Positions 42,792 through 53,194 of a DNA stretch of 64,000 bases are shown piece after piece; position 1 is the first letter of the stretch; the number at the start of each line of letters is the position of its first letter. The position numbers were made by a program, and so were the translations under genes. The stretch is taken from the NCBI RefSeq assembly GCF_963675965.1, contig NZ_OY780935.1, forward strand, positions 2,034,501-2,098,500, written 5' to 3'. The notes beneath the pieces are model-generated. The model had not been told where the DNA came from. It searched no databases and worked only from the letters and a program-made list of their open reading frames with translations. Origin of the DNA: an uncultured Celeribacter sp. (GTDB lineage: Bacteria; Pseudomonadota; Alphaproteobacteria; Rhodobacterales; Rhodobacteraceae).

Positions 42792-45772
42792 TGTTCGGAC
42801 AGGCTGACACCCCCCATCTTTTCGGGCTGCCCTGCGGCATCGACTATCCGGCGGCGCTCAAGGCGGGGCTACTGGAGCGGTTGCAAGATGCGCCAGCGGA
42901 GATGGTCGCACGCACCGAAATCTTCGTGAACACCAGTCGAATGAAAAAGGACATCCTGCGGGCCTTCGACGATGGCACTGCGCGGCTTTTACCCCGTGTC
43001 CGTTTGCTGACAGAGCTTGGCAATCACCATGCGTTCATGGATCTGCCGCTGCCGGTCAGCGGCCTGCGACGTCGTCTGGAGCTGGCACAGCTTGTCGCCC
43101 GGTTTCTAGAGGCAGAACCGCAATTCGCCACGCGCGCCTCGGTCTTTGATCTGTCCGACAGTCTTGCCCAGCTTCTGTCGGAAATGCAGGATGAAAACGT
43201 TGCCCCCGAACGGCTGCAGACGTTGAAAATCCCGGATGCCTCGGGGCATTGGGAAAAATCTCTGCGGTTTTTGTCGATCATTTTCCAGTTTTTCGGCCCA
43301 ACGGCGAATAAAGAACCGGGACAGGAAGACCGGATGCGGCTTGTCGTGGATCTGCTTGAACAGCGCTGGCACGACACCCCACCGGATCACCCGATCCTCG
43401 TGGCGGGGTCCACCGGATCACGCGGCACGACAGCACGGTTCATGGAGCTGGTGGCCTCCCTGCCCATGGGGGCGGTGATTTTGCCCGGCGTGGATTTCGA
43501 CCTGTCCTCCGAAGTCTGGCATCAGATCGGCGGGCAGGATGGGGTGCGCGCGCCCAATGTCGAACACCCGCAAGAACGTACGCTGCGCATGGCGAACCGG
43601 CTGGGGATCTCGCCGCGTGACATCCCGCGCTGGAGCCGCCTTGATGCCCCAAATGCGACCCGAAACCGGCTGATTTCGCTTGCTCTGCGCCCAGCCCCCG
43701 TCACGCACCAATGGATGAAAGAGGGACCGGAGTTCGACGGCGTCACCGCAGCGACCAAAGCGATGACACTGATTGAGGCCCCAGATCTGCGGCTCGAAAG
43801 CAATGCCATCGCCCTGATATTGCGCGAAGCCGCCCAGACCGGTCGCAAGGCCGCACTTGTGACCCCGGACCGCGATCTGGCCCGCCGGGTCACGGCGCTG
43901 CTCAGTCGCTGGAATATCGCCCCGGACGACAGCGCCGGGATCCCGCTCAACCAAACCCCGCCTGGGCGATTGCTGCGCCATGTCGTGGGCTTCATCGGTC
44001 GGTCGCTTTCGGCTGAAGACCTTCTGGTGCTGCTGAAACACCCGCTGACCGCACGGGGCGGGCAGGGGGACGAGAGCAGGGGTTATCACCTACTTTGGAC
44101 GCGCGAGCTGGAAGTTCACCTGCGCCGCCATGGCCCGGCGTTTCCCACCCGCGAGGATCTGGCGGATTGGGCGCGAAAATCAGGACAGAAAAAGTATGAC
44201 CAAAGCGCCCGTCTGCATTGGGCCGGGTGGCTTGCCGGTGTTCTGGAACGCATCGCCATCGCAGAGGAGGGCGATCTCGCCCATCATATCGATCATCTTA
44301 CCACTCTGAGCGCACATCTTGTGAAAGGGCCAACCGGCGACGACGACAGCGAACTTTGGGCACAAAATGCCGGGCGCGAGGCACGCCGCATCGTCACAGA
44401 TCTGCGTCAGGAAAGCGAACACGGCGGACAATTGTCGCCTCATGCTTTTGCCGATCTCTTCCGCGCCGTTCTGGGCCGCGGACTGGCCCGGGATCCAGAC
44501 CCGAAGCATCCCCATGTGATGATCTGGGGGACATTGGAAGCCCGTGCGCTCGGTGCGGACCTGGTGGTTTTGGGCGGGCTGAACGAAGGCATCTGGCCGC
44601 AATCTGTCGGGCAGGATCCATGGTTCAGCCGCGACATGCGCAAACAGGCCGGGCTGTTGTCCCCCGAACAAAGTGTCGGCCTGTCGGCCCATGACTTCCA
44701 GCAGGCCATCGGCGCGCCGGAAGTGGTGCTCACCCGCGCCAAACGCGACGCCGAGGCCGAAACCGTCACCGCCCGCTGGCTGATCCGGCTGACCAACCTG
44801 ATGGCGGGCATGTCCAATGACGGCCGCACCGCACTTACCGCCATGCGCGAGCGTGGCCAGCTCTGGCTGTCGCGCGCCGAGGCGCTGGACCGTCCGGAGA
44901 CACAAATCCCTGGCGCCAAACGCCCGAACCCGCGTCCGCCGCTTTCTGCGCGACCCCGGCAGCTTTCCGTCACCCGCGTCGAGACCCTGATCCGCGACCC
45001 CTATGACGTCTATGCCAGTCGGGTGCTGCGCCTGAACAAGCTTGATCCGCTCAGCCGCGACCCTGACGTGCGCGAACGCGGCACCGCGCTGCACGCCATC
45101 ATGGAACGGTTTCTGAAAGAGTCCCCTGCCGACGAAACCTTCGAGATCGCCTTGCCACGGTTTTTGACCACCGCCGAAGAGGTTCTGGAACAGGAGGTTG
45201 CATGGCCCGCCGCGCGACGTGTCTGGCTCGGGCGCATCCGGCGCATTGCCGAACCGCTTGTCCATCGCGAACTGGCCCGGCGCCGCGACGGCGCTCCGAT
45301 CGGGCTGGAGGCCAAGGCCGCCATGCATTTCAACGATCTGGATTTCTCTTTGACCTGCATGGCCGACCGCATTGATCGGCGCGAAGATGACAGCTTTGTC
45401 ATCTACGACTACAAATCCGGCAATCCGCCGAGCGAGAAACAAACCCGAGTGTTCAACATCCAGCTTCTTCTGGAGGCGATGATGTTCGAGGCAGGGACAT
45501 TTGAAAACCTGCCCAAGGGGCCGGTGGCGGAGGTCGCCTATCTGGGACTGAACGACAAGCTGGCGGAAACGCGCCTTCCGCTCGACCGCGATGCAATCAA
45601 AGAGGTCGAAATCCGCCTGCGCGAACTGATTGCGCATTACGACGATCCCACACGCGGATATGCCTCGCGCCGCATGATGGCCAAGGTCGCCTTTCCCGGA
45701 AATTACGACCATCTCGCGCGCTTTGGCGAATGGTCGGAGGCAGACGACCCTGTTGCGGAGGATCTGGAATGA
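42791..45772 (+). CDS. addB: Double-strand break repair protein AddB
   Basis: Subunit of the AddAB helicase-nuclease that resects double-strand breaks for RecA. The 993-residue protein has a helicase-like N-terminal part with a degenerate P-loop (LVAGSTGSRGTT) and a C-terminal RecB-type nuclease with DDSFVIYDYKSGNPPSEKQTR and FNIQLLLEAMM. The ATG at 42791 overlaps the murU stop by one base. It is coupled to addA by ATGA. Confidence 0.94.
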   Translation: MFGQADTPHLFGLPCGIDYPAALKAGLLERLQDAPAEMVARTEIFVNTSRMKKDILRAFDDGTARLLPRVRLLTELGNHHAFMDLPLPVSGLRRRLELAQLVARFLEAEPQFATRASVFDLSDSLAQLLSEMQDENVAPERLQTLKIPDASGHWEKSLRFLSIIFQFFGPTANKEPGQEDRMRLVVDLLEQRWHDTPPDHPILVAGSTGSRGTTARFMELVASLPMGAVILPGVDFDLSSEVWHQIGGQDGVRAPNVEHPQERTLRMANRLGISPRDIPRWSRLDAPNATRNRLISLALRPAPVTHQWMKEGPEFDGVTAATKAMTLIEAPDLRLESNAIALILREAAQTGRKAALVTPDRDLARRVTALLSRWNIAPDDSAGIPLNQTPPGRLLRHVVGFIGRSLSAEDLLVLLKHPLTARGGQGDESRGYHLLWTRELEVHLRRHGPAFPTREDLADWARKSGQKKYDQSARLHWAGWLAGVLERIAIAEEGDLAHHIDHLTTLSAHLVKGPTGDDDSELWAQNAGREARRIVTDLRQESEHGGQLSPHAFADLFRAVLGRGLARDPDPKHPHVMIWGTLEARALGADLVVLGGLNEGIWPQSVGQDPWFSRDMRKQAGLLSPEQSVGLSAHDFQQAIGAPEVVLTRAKRDAEAETVTARWLIRLTNLMAGMSNDGRTALTAMRERGQLWLSRAEALDRPETQIPGAKRPNPRPPLSARPRQLSVTRVETLIRDPYDVYASRVLRLNKLDPLSRDPDVRERGTALHAIMERFLKESPADETFEIALPRFLTTAEEVLEQEVAWPAARRVWLGRIRRIAEPLVHRELARRRDGAPIGLEAKAAMHFNDLDFSLTCMADRIDRREDDSFVIYDYKSGNPPSEKQTRVFNIQLLLEAMMFEAGTFENLPKGPVAEVAYLGLNDKLAETRLPLDRDAIKEVEIRLRELIAHYDDPTRGYASRRMMAKVAFPGNYDHLARFGEWSEADDPVAEDLE

Positions 45773-48700
45773 CGATGTTGAACGACGCCACCCGGCATCA
45801 GATCATGGCTGCACGCCCGGACATGTCGACATGGCTCTCCGCCAATGCCGGGTCCGGCAAAACCAAGGTCCTGACCGACCGGGTCGCGCGGCTGCTGCTT
45901 GAAGGCACGCCTCCCCAGCACATCCTCTGTCTGACCTATACCAAGGCCGCCGCCGCCGAGATGCAAAACCGGCTGTTCGCCCGGCTGGGCGCCTGGGCCA
46001 TGTTGCCGGATGCCGATCTGATCAGGGAATTGCAGGCCCTCGCCCCGGATGCCGCGTTGGACGCCGACAAACTGCGCCATGCGCGCACCCTGTTCGCCCG
46101 TGCCATCGAAACCCCCGGCGGGCTGAAGATCCAGACCATCCACTCCTTTTGCAGTGCCCTGTTGCGCCGCTTTCCGCTGGAGGCAGGCGTCTCGCCGCAA
46201 TTCAAGGAAATGGACGACCGCCAGTCCCGCCACATGATCGCCGATATTCTGGAAGCGCTGGCCCTGGGCCCCGGGCGCGCCGAAATCGACGCCTGTGCGA
46301 CCTATGTGAACGATCTGGATCTCACCGACCTAGCGATCAAGATTGTCGCCAAACGCGATGCCTTCCTGCCCGCACGCAGTCGCGACGAAATCTGGGACTG
46401 GTTTGAGTTGCCCAGCGGCTACGACAGCGAGGCGCTGCTCAAAGAGGTCTTTTGGGGCCGCGAGCAAGACATGTTCGCACAGCTCGCCGAGCTGATGGAA
46501 AGCTCGGGAAAATCCGATCAGAAAACAGCCAAAATTTTCCGCAATTGGGCCGGATTAGAGCCTGATATGGCTATGGTCGAAGCCTGTTGCGACACGCTGT
46601 TGTTCGGTGAAACCGCAGCATCGCCCTTTGGATCCAAATTCGGGGCCACGCGCGGCGGCATCCCGGCCAAAGCCCTGCGGATCGCGCATCAGGACGCTTT
46701 TCAACCGCTCGAAGACTTCATGGGCCGGATCGAAACCATTCGCCCGCGCCTGTTTGCCCTGATGGATGCCGAACGCACCTGGGCGTTGCATCGGCTGGCG
46801 CAGGTTTTGTTACCGCCCTATCTGGAGCAAAAAGCGCAACTCGGGCTGCTGGACTTTGACGATATGATCCGCCGCGCGCGCGATCTGTTGTCGATCTCGA
46901 ACGTGTCGCAATGGGTTTTGTACCGGCTCGATGGTGGAATCGACCACATTCTGGTGGATGAGGCACAAGATACCAGCCCGGACCAATGGCGGGTCGTTCA
47001 GCTTCTCGCCGGGGAATTTACCGCAGGCGAGGGGGCGCGCGCGGATGTGACCCGCACGATCTTTGTCGTCGGCGACCACAAACAATCGATCTATTCCTTT
47101 CAGGGTGCCGCGCCGGAAGCCTTCGACGAAATGAAAGCGCATTTCGGCACCCGGCTGGCGGCCGTCGACCAGCCTTTGCAGGATCTGGCGCTGCGATACT
47201 CGTTTCGCTCCTCGCGCGCGATCCTGCAGGCAACAGACGCGGTTTTTGAGCAAAGCCAAGGCGTTGGCGTGGGGGGCAACACGGAACATATCGCCTTTTT
47301 CGACGACATTCCGGGCCGGGTGGATCTCTGGCCTCTGATCGAGCCGGAGCCGACAGAGCAAGATCCCGAAGATTGGGAAAACCCGGTCGATATTGTTTCG
47401 CCCGAACATCAAAGTGCCCGGCTGGCGCGTCAGGTTGCTGATTTCGTGGCCGATCTTCTGGCCAACGGCACCCTGCCGGAACGCGATGGAACGGGGCGCG
47501 ACATCGAACCCGGCGACATCATGATCCTCGTGCGCAGCCGGTCGGACCTGTTCGGGCGCATCCTGCGCACATTGAAATCCCATCCCGCACGCATTCCTGT
47601 TGCCGGGGCGGACCGGCTGACGCTGAACGACGAACTGGCTGTGAAGGACCTGCGATCCTTGCTGGCCTTTCTATCGCTGCAGGATGACGACCTGGCTTTG
47701 GCGGAGACGTTGAAATCGCCCCTGTTCAATTGGTCGGAACAGGATCTCTACAGTCTCGCCCATGGCCGCACCGCAATCACGCTCTGGCGGGAATTGTTCG
47801 AGCGTCGCGAAGAGTGGCCCCAGACCGTCGCCATTTTGGATGATCTGCGTCAGGTCGCCGACTTTCTACGGCCTTACGATCTGATCGAACGTGTCCTGAT
47901 ACGCCATGACGGCCGCCGCAAATTTACGGCACGCCTCGGCAAAGAGGCCGAAGACGGTCTCGACGCGTTGCTGCATCAGGCGCGCAGTTATGAAACCAGC
48001 GAAACGCCCAGCCTGACGGGGTTCATCGCCTGGCTGGAATCCCAGGATGTGCAGCTCAAACGAGTGTTGGACGAGAATTCCAATCTGGTGCGCGTCATGA
48101 CCGCGCATGGGTCCAAGGGGCTTGAGGCGCCGATCGTCATCCTGCCCGACACGCTGAAAACACCGGGCGAAACCCGCGATGCCTTTATTGCGCCAGAGCC
48201 GGATCGGCTGATCTGGAAAGGCGCGAAAACGCAGCGTTCTGAGGTTGCAAAACAGATCCTAAGCCGGATGAAACAGGCTGATATCGAAGAAGATCGCCGC
48301 CTTTTGTATGTTGCCATGACCCGGGCCGAAAAATGGCTTGTCGTCTGCGGCGCGGGCAAAGATTCCGAGACAGCCGACACATGGTATAATCTGGTGCGGC
48401 GCGGGTTGAGCGAACTGCTGACAGAGACAGTGGATATCGGCGTTTGTCAGGCAGAGCGTTTCGCCTGTGGCGACTGGCCGCAAAACGCCGCTCCGGTGCA
48501 ACGGGTCACGCCCACCGCCGTCGCGCTGCCGGACTGGGCCAGAACCCCGGCGCCCGCACCCGACGTCCCCTTGCAGATCATTTCCCCTTCGGATCTGGGC
48601 GGCGCCAAAGCGCTGCCGGGTGAGGACAGCCTGCTCGACAAAGAGGCCGCGATGCGGCGCGGACGGCAATTGCACCAATTGATCGAAATCCTGCCGGATG

Positions 48701-49155
48701 TGCCCCCCGCCGGGCGTGAGCGCATCGCCCGTCACCTGATGAGCATCGGCGAAGACCCGGCTTTACCCGAAGAAATTCCGCTTTTGTTGGCAGAAGCCTT
48801 GGGCGTCCTCTCCGGGACCTATGCCTGGGACGTTTTCGGGCCCAATTCCCTGGCCGAGGTCGAATATTCCGCACAGAACGGTGATCATATCATTCACGGC
48901 ATCATCGACAGGCTGATTGTTGGCCCGGAGCGGGTGCAGATCGTGGATTACAAATCCAATGCCGTTATTCCGGACTGCGCCGAGGACATTCCCGAGGGCC
49001 TGTTGCGACAGCTCGGTGCTTATGCCGACGCCTGCCGGCAGATCTATCCCGGCCGCAGGATCGAAACTGCGATCCTGTGGACCCGCACGGCGTGTTTGAT
49101 GGAGGTTCCTCTCGATATCGTGATGTCAGCCTTGCGACGTACCGCCACATCTTGA
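45769..49155 (+). CDS. addA: Double-strand break repair helicase AddA
   Basis: UvrD-type helicase plus nuclease subunit of AddAB. The 1128-residue protein has Walker A SANAGSGKTKVLTDRVARLL, then LCLTYTKAAAAEMQNRL, Walker B HILVDEAQDTSPDQW and motif III GDHKQSIYSFQGA. The SF1 motif VMTAHGSKGLEAPIVILPD and the C-terminal nuclease VQIVDYKSNA complete it. The start at 45769 overlaps the addB stop as ATGA. Confidence 0.96.
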   Translation: MTMLNDATRHQIMAARPDMSTWLSANAGSGKTKVLTDRVARLLLEGTPPQHILCLTYTKAAAAEMQNRLFARLGAWAMLPDADLIRELQALAPDAALDADKLRHARTLFARAIETPGGLKIQTIHSFCSALLRRFPLEAGVSPQFKEMDDRQSRHMIADILEALALGPGRAEIDACATYVNDLDLTDLAIKIVAKRDAFLPARSRDEIWDWFELPSGYDSEALLKEVFWGREQDMFAQLAELMESSGKSDQKTAKIFRNWAGLEPDMAMVEACCDTLLFGETAASPFGSKFGATRGGIPAKALRIAHQDAFQPLEDFMGRIETIRPRLFALMDAERTWALHRLAQVLLPPYLEQKAQLGLLDFDDMIRRARDLLSISNVSQWVLYRLDGGIDHILVDEAQDTSPDQWRVVQLLAGEFTAGEGARADVTRTIFVVGDHKQSIYSFQGAAPEAFDEMKAHFGTRLAAVDQPLQDLALRYSFRSSRAILQATDAVFEQSQGVGVGGNTEHIAFFDDIPGRVDLWPLIEPEPTEQDPEDWENPVDIVSPEHQSARLARQVADFVADLLANGTLPERDGTGRDIEPGDIMILVRSRSDLFGRILRTLKSHPARIPVAGADRLTLNDELAVKDLRSLLAFLSLQDDDLALAETLKSPLFNWSEQDLYSLAHGRTAITLWRELFERREEWPQTVAILDDLRQVADFLRPYDLIERVLIRHDGRRKFTARLGKEAEDGLDALLHQARSYETSETPSLTGFIAWLESQDVQLKRVLDENSNLVRVMTAHGSKGLEAPIVILPDTLKTPGETRDAFIAPEPDRLIWKGAKTQRSEVAKQILSRMKQADIEEDRRLLYVAMTRAEKWLVVCGAGKDSETADTWYNLVRRGLSELLTETVDIGVCQAERFACGDWPQNAAPVQRVTPTAVALPDWARTPAPAPDVPLQIISPSDLGGAKALPGEDSLLDKEAAMRRGRQLHQLIEILPDVPPAGRERIARHLMSIGEDPALPEEIPLLLAEALGVLSGTYAWDVFGPNSLAEVEYSAQNGDHIIHGIIDRLIVGPERVQIVDYKSNAVIPDCAEDIPEGLLRQLGAYADACRQIYPGRRIETAILWTRTACLMEVPLDIVMSALRRTATS

Positions 49156-49180
49156 CCCCACAGGCCTCAGTGCATAGGTT
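49152..49180 (+). promoter_or_regulatory. Possible trxA promoter
   Basis: TTGACC (49152-49157), 17-nt spacer, then TAGGTT. A good -35 with a weak -10, overlapping the addA stop, 31 bp before the trxA start; a matching AGGAGA ribosome site follows. Confidence 0.35.
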
Positions 49181-49210
49181 TTTGCCAACTTCATATTCAG
49201 GAGAATTCCC

Positions 49211-49531
49211 ATGGCTACTGTCAAAGTGTCCGACGACACCTTCGCCGCTGAAGTCCTCAATTCCGACATCCCGGTGGTTGTCGATTTCTGGGCGGAATGG
49301 TGCGGCCCGTGCAAACAAATCGGCCCGTCTCTGGAAGAGCTGGCGGCTGAACTGGACGGCAAGGTCAAGATCGTCAAAGTCAACGTGGACGAAAATCCGA
49401 ACTCTCCTGCACAGTTCGGTGTGCGTTCAATCCCCGCGCTGTTCATGTTCAAGGGCGGTGAGGTCGTGTCCAACAAAATCGGCGCAGCGCCGAAAGCTGC
49501 CTTGGCAAGCTGGATCTCTGAAGAGGCCTGA
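49211..49531 (+). CDS. trxA: Thioredoxin 1
   Basis: General cytoplasmic protein disulfide reductase. The 106-residue protein has the active site W30-C31-G-P-C34 (FWAEWCGPCKQIGPSLEEL), the cis-Pro in VRSIPALFMFKGGE and standard length. Its location after addA is common in alphaproteobacteria. A strong intrinsic terminator follows. Confidence 0.97.
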   Translation: MATVKVSDDTFAAEVLNSDIPVVVDFWAEWCGPCKQIGPSLEELAAELDGKVKIVKVNVDENPNSPAQFGVRSIPALFMFKGGEVVSNKIGAAPKAALASWISEEA

Positions 49532-49554
49532 TCTGCCTAAATCTCTATAAAATC

Positions 49555-49578
49555 GGGCGCTTTCGAGCGCCCTTTTTT
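49555..49578 (+). terminator. Rho-independent terminator after trxA
   Basis: Seven-bp stem GGGCGCT / AGCGCCC closed by a TTCG tetraloop and followed by six T's. Confidence 0.93.
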
Positions 49579-49641
49579 ATGCGCGGCTTGCATGACGGGG
49601 GTGGCGGCCTCATATGTTTGAGCGAACGAAAGGATACCCTA

Positions 49642-50199
49642 ATGTCGAAAGAAGAGTTTCCCGGATGGCACGGCACGACGATCATCGGCGTGCGGCGCGG
49701 CGGTGAGGTTGTGGTTGCCGGTGACGGTCAGGTCAGCCTTGGCCAGACCGTGATCAAAGGCACAGCACGCAAGGTGCGGCGCCTGAAGCCCGGCGGTCAT
49801 GAGGTCGTCTGCGGGTTTGCCGGATCCACGGCAGATGCTTTCACCCTGCTCGAACGCCTTGAAACCAAGCTTGAAGCCACGCCGGGGCAACTGGCCCGCG
49901 CCTGTGTCGAGCTGGCGAAAGACTGGCGCACGGACAAATACCTGTCGAAACTGGAGGCCATGCTGATCGTGACCGACGGCACCGACCTGTTGGTCGTGAC
50001 CGGGGCAGGCGATGTGCTGGAACCCGAACATGACATTGCCGCCATCGGATCGGGGGGCAATTTTGCACTCGCGGCCGCACGCGGCCTGATGGAAACCGAC
50101 AAGAATGCCGAGGCCATCGCCCGCGAAGCGATGAAAATCGCCTCTGACATCTGCGTTTACACCAATGGCAACCTGACGGTTGAGAAGATTTCCAAATGA
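49642..50199 (+). CDS. hslV: ATP-dependent protease subunit HslV
   Basis: Proteolytic core of the HslUV protease. The 185-residue protein has catalytic N-terminal Thr12, exposed after removal of MSKEEFPGWHG; TTIIGVRRGGEVVVAGDGQV follows. Also present are GFAGSTADAFTLLERLE and AIGSGGNFALAAARGL. The ATG at 49642 is preceded by AAAGGA. It overlaps hslU as ATGA. Confidence 0.97.
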   Translation: MSKEEFPGWHGTTIIGVRRGGEVVVAGDGQVSLGQTVIKGTARKVRRLKPGGHEVVCGFAGSTADAFTLLERLETKLEATPGQLARACVELAKDWRTDKYLSKLEAMLIVTDGTDLLVVTGAGDVLEPEHDIAAIGSGGNFALAAARGLMETDKNAEAIAREAMKIASDICVYTNGNLTVEKISK

Positions 50200-51503
50200 C
50201 TGATCTGACCCCCCGCGAAATCGTGTCCGAACTGGACCGCTACATCATCGGTCAGACGGACGCCAAACGCGCCGTCGCCGTCGCCCTGCGCAACCGTTGG
50301 CGTCGCAAGCAGCTCTCCGATGATCTGCGTGACGAAGTCTACCCCAAGAACATCCTGATGATCGGGCCGACCGGCGTCGGCAAAACCGAGATTTCCCGAC
50401 GCCTTGCCAAGCTGGCAAAGGCCCCCTTCGTCAAGGTCGAAGCCACCAAATTCACCGAAGTCGGCTATGTGGGACGGGACGTGGAACAGATCGTGCGTGA
50501 TCTCGTTGACACGGCCATTTCCCAAACCCGCGACTACATGCGCGAAGATGTGAAATCCAAGGCCTTCGGGGCCGCCGAAGATCGGGTGATTTCCGCCATC
50601 GCCGGGGAAGACGCCCGCGAACAGACCCGCGACATGTTTCGCAAAAAGCTGCGCGCCGGAGAATTGGACGACACGGTGATCGAGCTTGAGATTCAGGACA
50701 GCTCGACCCCCGCTGGCATGTTCGAAGTCCCTGGCCAGCCACAGATGGGCGGCGGGATGATGAATTTGGGCGATCTTTTCGGCAAGGCCTTCGGCGGGCG
50801 CACAGTCAAAAAGAAAGTGACGGTCGCGGAAAGCTACGATCTTTTGATCTCGGAAGAGGCCGACAAGCTTTTGGACGACGAAACCGTCACCCGCGTAGCG
50901 CTGGACGCAGTGCAGGAAAACGGCATCGTTTTTCTCGACGAAATCGACAAGGTTTGTACCCGTTCTGACGCGCGCGGCGGCGACGTGTCCCGCGAAGGCG
51001 TGCAGCGTGATCTGCTGCCGCTGATCGAAGGCACCACGGTATCGACCAAATACGGCCCGGTGAAGACCGACCATATTCTCTTCATTGCCTCGGGCGCCTT
51101 CCACATTGCCAAACCGTCGGATTTGCTGCCGGAACTGCAAGGCCGCCTGCCGATCCGCGTGGAATTGCGCGCGCTGGAAGAGGGCGATTTCGTCCGCATT
51201 CTGACAGAAACCGACAATGCGCTGACGCTGCAATATACCGCGCTCATGGACACGGAAGAGGTCAAGGTGACCTTCACCGACGATGGGATCGCCGCCATTG
51301 CACGGCTCGCCGCAGATGTGAACAGCTCGGTCGAAAACATCGGCGCGCGGCGGCTCTATACGATCATGGAACGCGTGTTCGAAGAGCTCTCCTTTGCCGC
51401 CCCCGACAAATCCGGGGAACAGATCACCGTCGACGAAGCCTATGTTCACGCTCATGTGGACGAGATCGCCAAAGCGACGGATGTCAGCCGCTATATGCTC
51501 TGA
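50196..51503 (+). CDS. hslU: HslUV unfoldase ATPase subunit HslU
   Basis: AAA+ unfoldase that feeds proteins to HslV. The 435-residue protein has Walker A MIGPTGVGKTEISRRLAKLA, the pore loop EVGYVGRDVEQI, Walker B IVFLDEIDKVC, sensor GARRLYTIMERV and the C-terminal SRYML tail that docks into HslV. The start overlaps the hslV stop. Confidence 0.97.
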   Translation: MTDLTPREIVSELDRYIIGQTDAKRAVAVALRNRWRRKQLSDDLRDEVYPKNILMIGPTGVGKTEISRRLAKLAKAPFVKVEATKFTEVGYVGRDVEQIVRDLVDTAISQTRDYMREDVKSKAFGAAEDRVISAIAGEDAREQTRDMFRKKLRAGELDDTVIELEIQDSSTPAGMFEVPGQPQMGGGMMNLGDLFGKAFGGRTVKKKVTVAESYDLLISEEADKLLDDETVTRVALDAVQENGIVFLDEIDKVCTRSDARGGDVSREGVQRDLLPLIEGTTVSTKYGPVKTDHILFIASGAFHIAKPSDLLPELQGRLPIRVELRALEEGDFVRILTETDNALTLQYTALMDTEEVKVTFTDDGIAAIARLAADVNSSVENIGARRLYTIMERVFEELSFAAPDKSGEQITVDEAYVHAHVDEIAKATDVSRYML

Positions 51504-51512
51504 GAACCCATT

Positions 51513-51540
51513 TTTGGCGGGTCTGTGCAGGCCCGCCAAA
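51513..51540. terminator. Hairpin between convergent hslU and Smr gene
   Basis: Nine-bp stem TTTGGCGGG / CCCGCCAAA in the 51-bp convergent gap. No long T-run follows on either strand, so it is a weak or bidirectional terminator. Confidence 0.5.
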
Positions 51541-51554
51541 CCGCGCCACGCTGG

Positions 51555-52169
51555 TTATTTGCGGCGGCGCAGATAGATGTAATAGGCACCGGAACCGCCG
51601 TGTTTCAGATGCGCCTCGCTCACTTGCAGAACTGCTTCGCGCAAGGGTGGCGTTTGCAGCCAATGGGGCACCTGATGTTTCAGAACGCCCTTGCGCACCG
51701 GGATCGGACCCGGATCGTCGCGATGTTTGCCCTTGCCGGTGATCACCAGCACCAAACGCCGATCCATCGCCCATGAATTCAGGATAAAACGGATCAGGGC
51801 CGGGTGCGCCTGTGCCAGCGTCATACCGTGTAGGTCGATCCGGCCTTCAGGGGCCAGCTTGCCGCGTCGCATCTTCCCGAATTGCTTGCGATCCATATGC
51901 ACCGGCGACTGCGCCACCCGATCCGAAATTGAGGGCGCCAAATCATGACCCGGGCTGTGCGGCCGGACGTGACGTCCGATTTCAAGATCGAAACTGTCCA
52001 TCCCGGGAAGGGGATCAGGGGGGGTGACAGGCCGCTCCGCCTTGGGCTTCGATCTGGGCAAAGGCGACACGGCGCGTTGAGGATGCAAGGGTTTGGCCGT
52101 CTTTTTAACAGCCTCCCACAGCGTCAGGTCCTCTTCATTCAGACCTTTCGGGGATCTGCGCCGGCTCAT
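51555..52169 (-). CDS. Smr/MutS2-domain protein
   Basis: Smr-domain protein of 204 residues; such domains cleave or bind nucleic acids. The N-terminal 90 residues are basic and Pro-rich. The Smr domain has the signature IDLHGMTLAQAHPALIRF and the later LVLVITGKGKHRD, ending GGSGAYYIYLRRRK. It overlaps the mltA stop by 4 bases and is convergent with hslU. The cellular role in this order is unknown. Confidence 0.88.
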   Translation of the reverse strand: MSRRRSPKGLNEEDLTLWEAVKKTAKPLHPQRAVSPLPRSKPKAERPVTPPDPLPGMDSFDLEIGRHVRPHSPGHDLAPSISDRVAQSPVHMDRKQFGKMRRGKLAPEGRIDLHGMTLAQAHPALIRFILNSWAMDRRLVLVITGKGKHRDDPGPIPVRKGVLKHQVPHWLQTPPLREAVLQVSEAHLKHGGSGAYYIYLRRRK

Positions 52170-53194
52170 CCCTCAACCCTTTCTTCCAATCCATAGGCGA
52201 GCTGGATTGGCAGCAACACCAACATCCGACCTTCATCGCGCAGACGCCCAGCCTGTTCGCCCGCCGCGGCGCCCGTGCCAAAGAAAATATCGGCTCGCTG
52301 CGCCCCTTTGATCGCAGATCCTGTGTCTTGGGCAATCATCAGCCGGCGCAGGGGCATTTCTCCGTTTTTTTCGATCCAAACAGGGGCGCCGAGCGGGGTA
52401 AAGGCCGGATCGACAGCGACAGAACGTAACGTGGTGATCGATCGGTTCATCGCCCCGATCGGCCCCTTGTCCGCCGCAAGATCGGGCAGTTCACGAAAGA
52501 ACACATAAGATGGGTTGAAGTTCAACAGCTCCTGACCGGCCTCAGGATTGCGACGCACCCAGTTCTGAATGACTTTCGCCGATACCTGATGCGGGTCATA
52601 AACGCCACGGCGCACCAGTTCCTGACCGATTGAGCGATAGTTTTGCCCATTGTTGCCCGCATAGCCAATGCGGATCGTTGACCCGTCGATCAAACGGATC
52701 CGGCCCGATCCTTGCACCTGCAGAAAGAACAGCTCCACCGGATCACTGACCCAGGCGATTTCCAAGCCCCGACCGGACAATGCCCCCTGAGAAATATCGC
52801 GCCGCGTCAGGGACACAACGGCGGACGGCATGCGATAGACCGGATGCTGATAGGGACCGCCGCGCTGCCGCGATCCGCGCAACTCGGGTTCGAAATATCC
52901 TGTGAACAGAGGGGCCGCGCCATCTTCGATCAACACCGGACGGAAAAACAGTTCGAAGAACAGCCGGGCGTTTGGGATGCGCTGCGCGACATCGCAGAGC
53001 TGCGCCCATTCACGGCCCTCTATTAGATCGCAGGTGTCGCGGAAAACCGAAAGGGCCGCGCCGTGATCGTCCGCAGCCCATTGATCAAGATCGGAGAAAT
53101 TCAACACACGCGCCACAACATCATCCGCAGATGAGGCTGGCGCCGTCCAAGCCAGCAAGGCTGCCAGCGCAGCGCCTGCTAACCTTGGCCACAT
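52166..53194 (-). CDS. mltA: Membrane-bound lytic murein transglycosylase A
   Basis: Cleaves peptidoglycan glycan strands to 1,6-anhydro-MurNAc ends. The 342-residue protein has a signal peptide (WPRLAGAALAALLAWTAPASS) without a lipobox Cys, so it is probably not a lipoprotein. It contains the MltA barrel (LFTGYFEPELRGSRQRGG) and the C-terminal 3D domain with catalytic Asp (MIAQDTGSAIKGAQRADIFFGTG). Its start shares TGATG with the upstream Tim44 gene. Confidence 0.93.
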   Translation of the reverse strand: MWPRLAGAALAALLAWTAPASSADDVVARVLNFSDLDQWAADDHGAALSVFRDTCDLIEGREWAQLCDVAQRIPNARLFFELFFRPVLIEDGAAPLFTGYFEPELRGSRQRGGPYQHPVYRMPSAVVSLTRRDISQGALSGRGLEIAWVSDPVELFFLQVQGSGRIRLIDGSTIRIGYAGNNGQNYRSIGQELVRRGVYDPHQVSAKVIQNWVRRNPEAGQELLNFNPSYVFFRELPDLAADKGPIGAMNRSITTLRSVAVDPAFTPLGAPVWIEKNGEMPLRRLMIAQDTGSAIKGAQRADIFFGTGAAAGEQAGRLRDEGRMLVLLPIQLAYGLEERVEG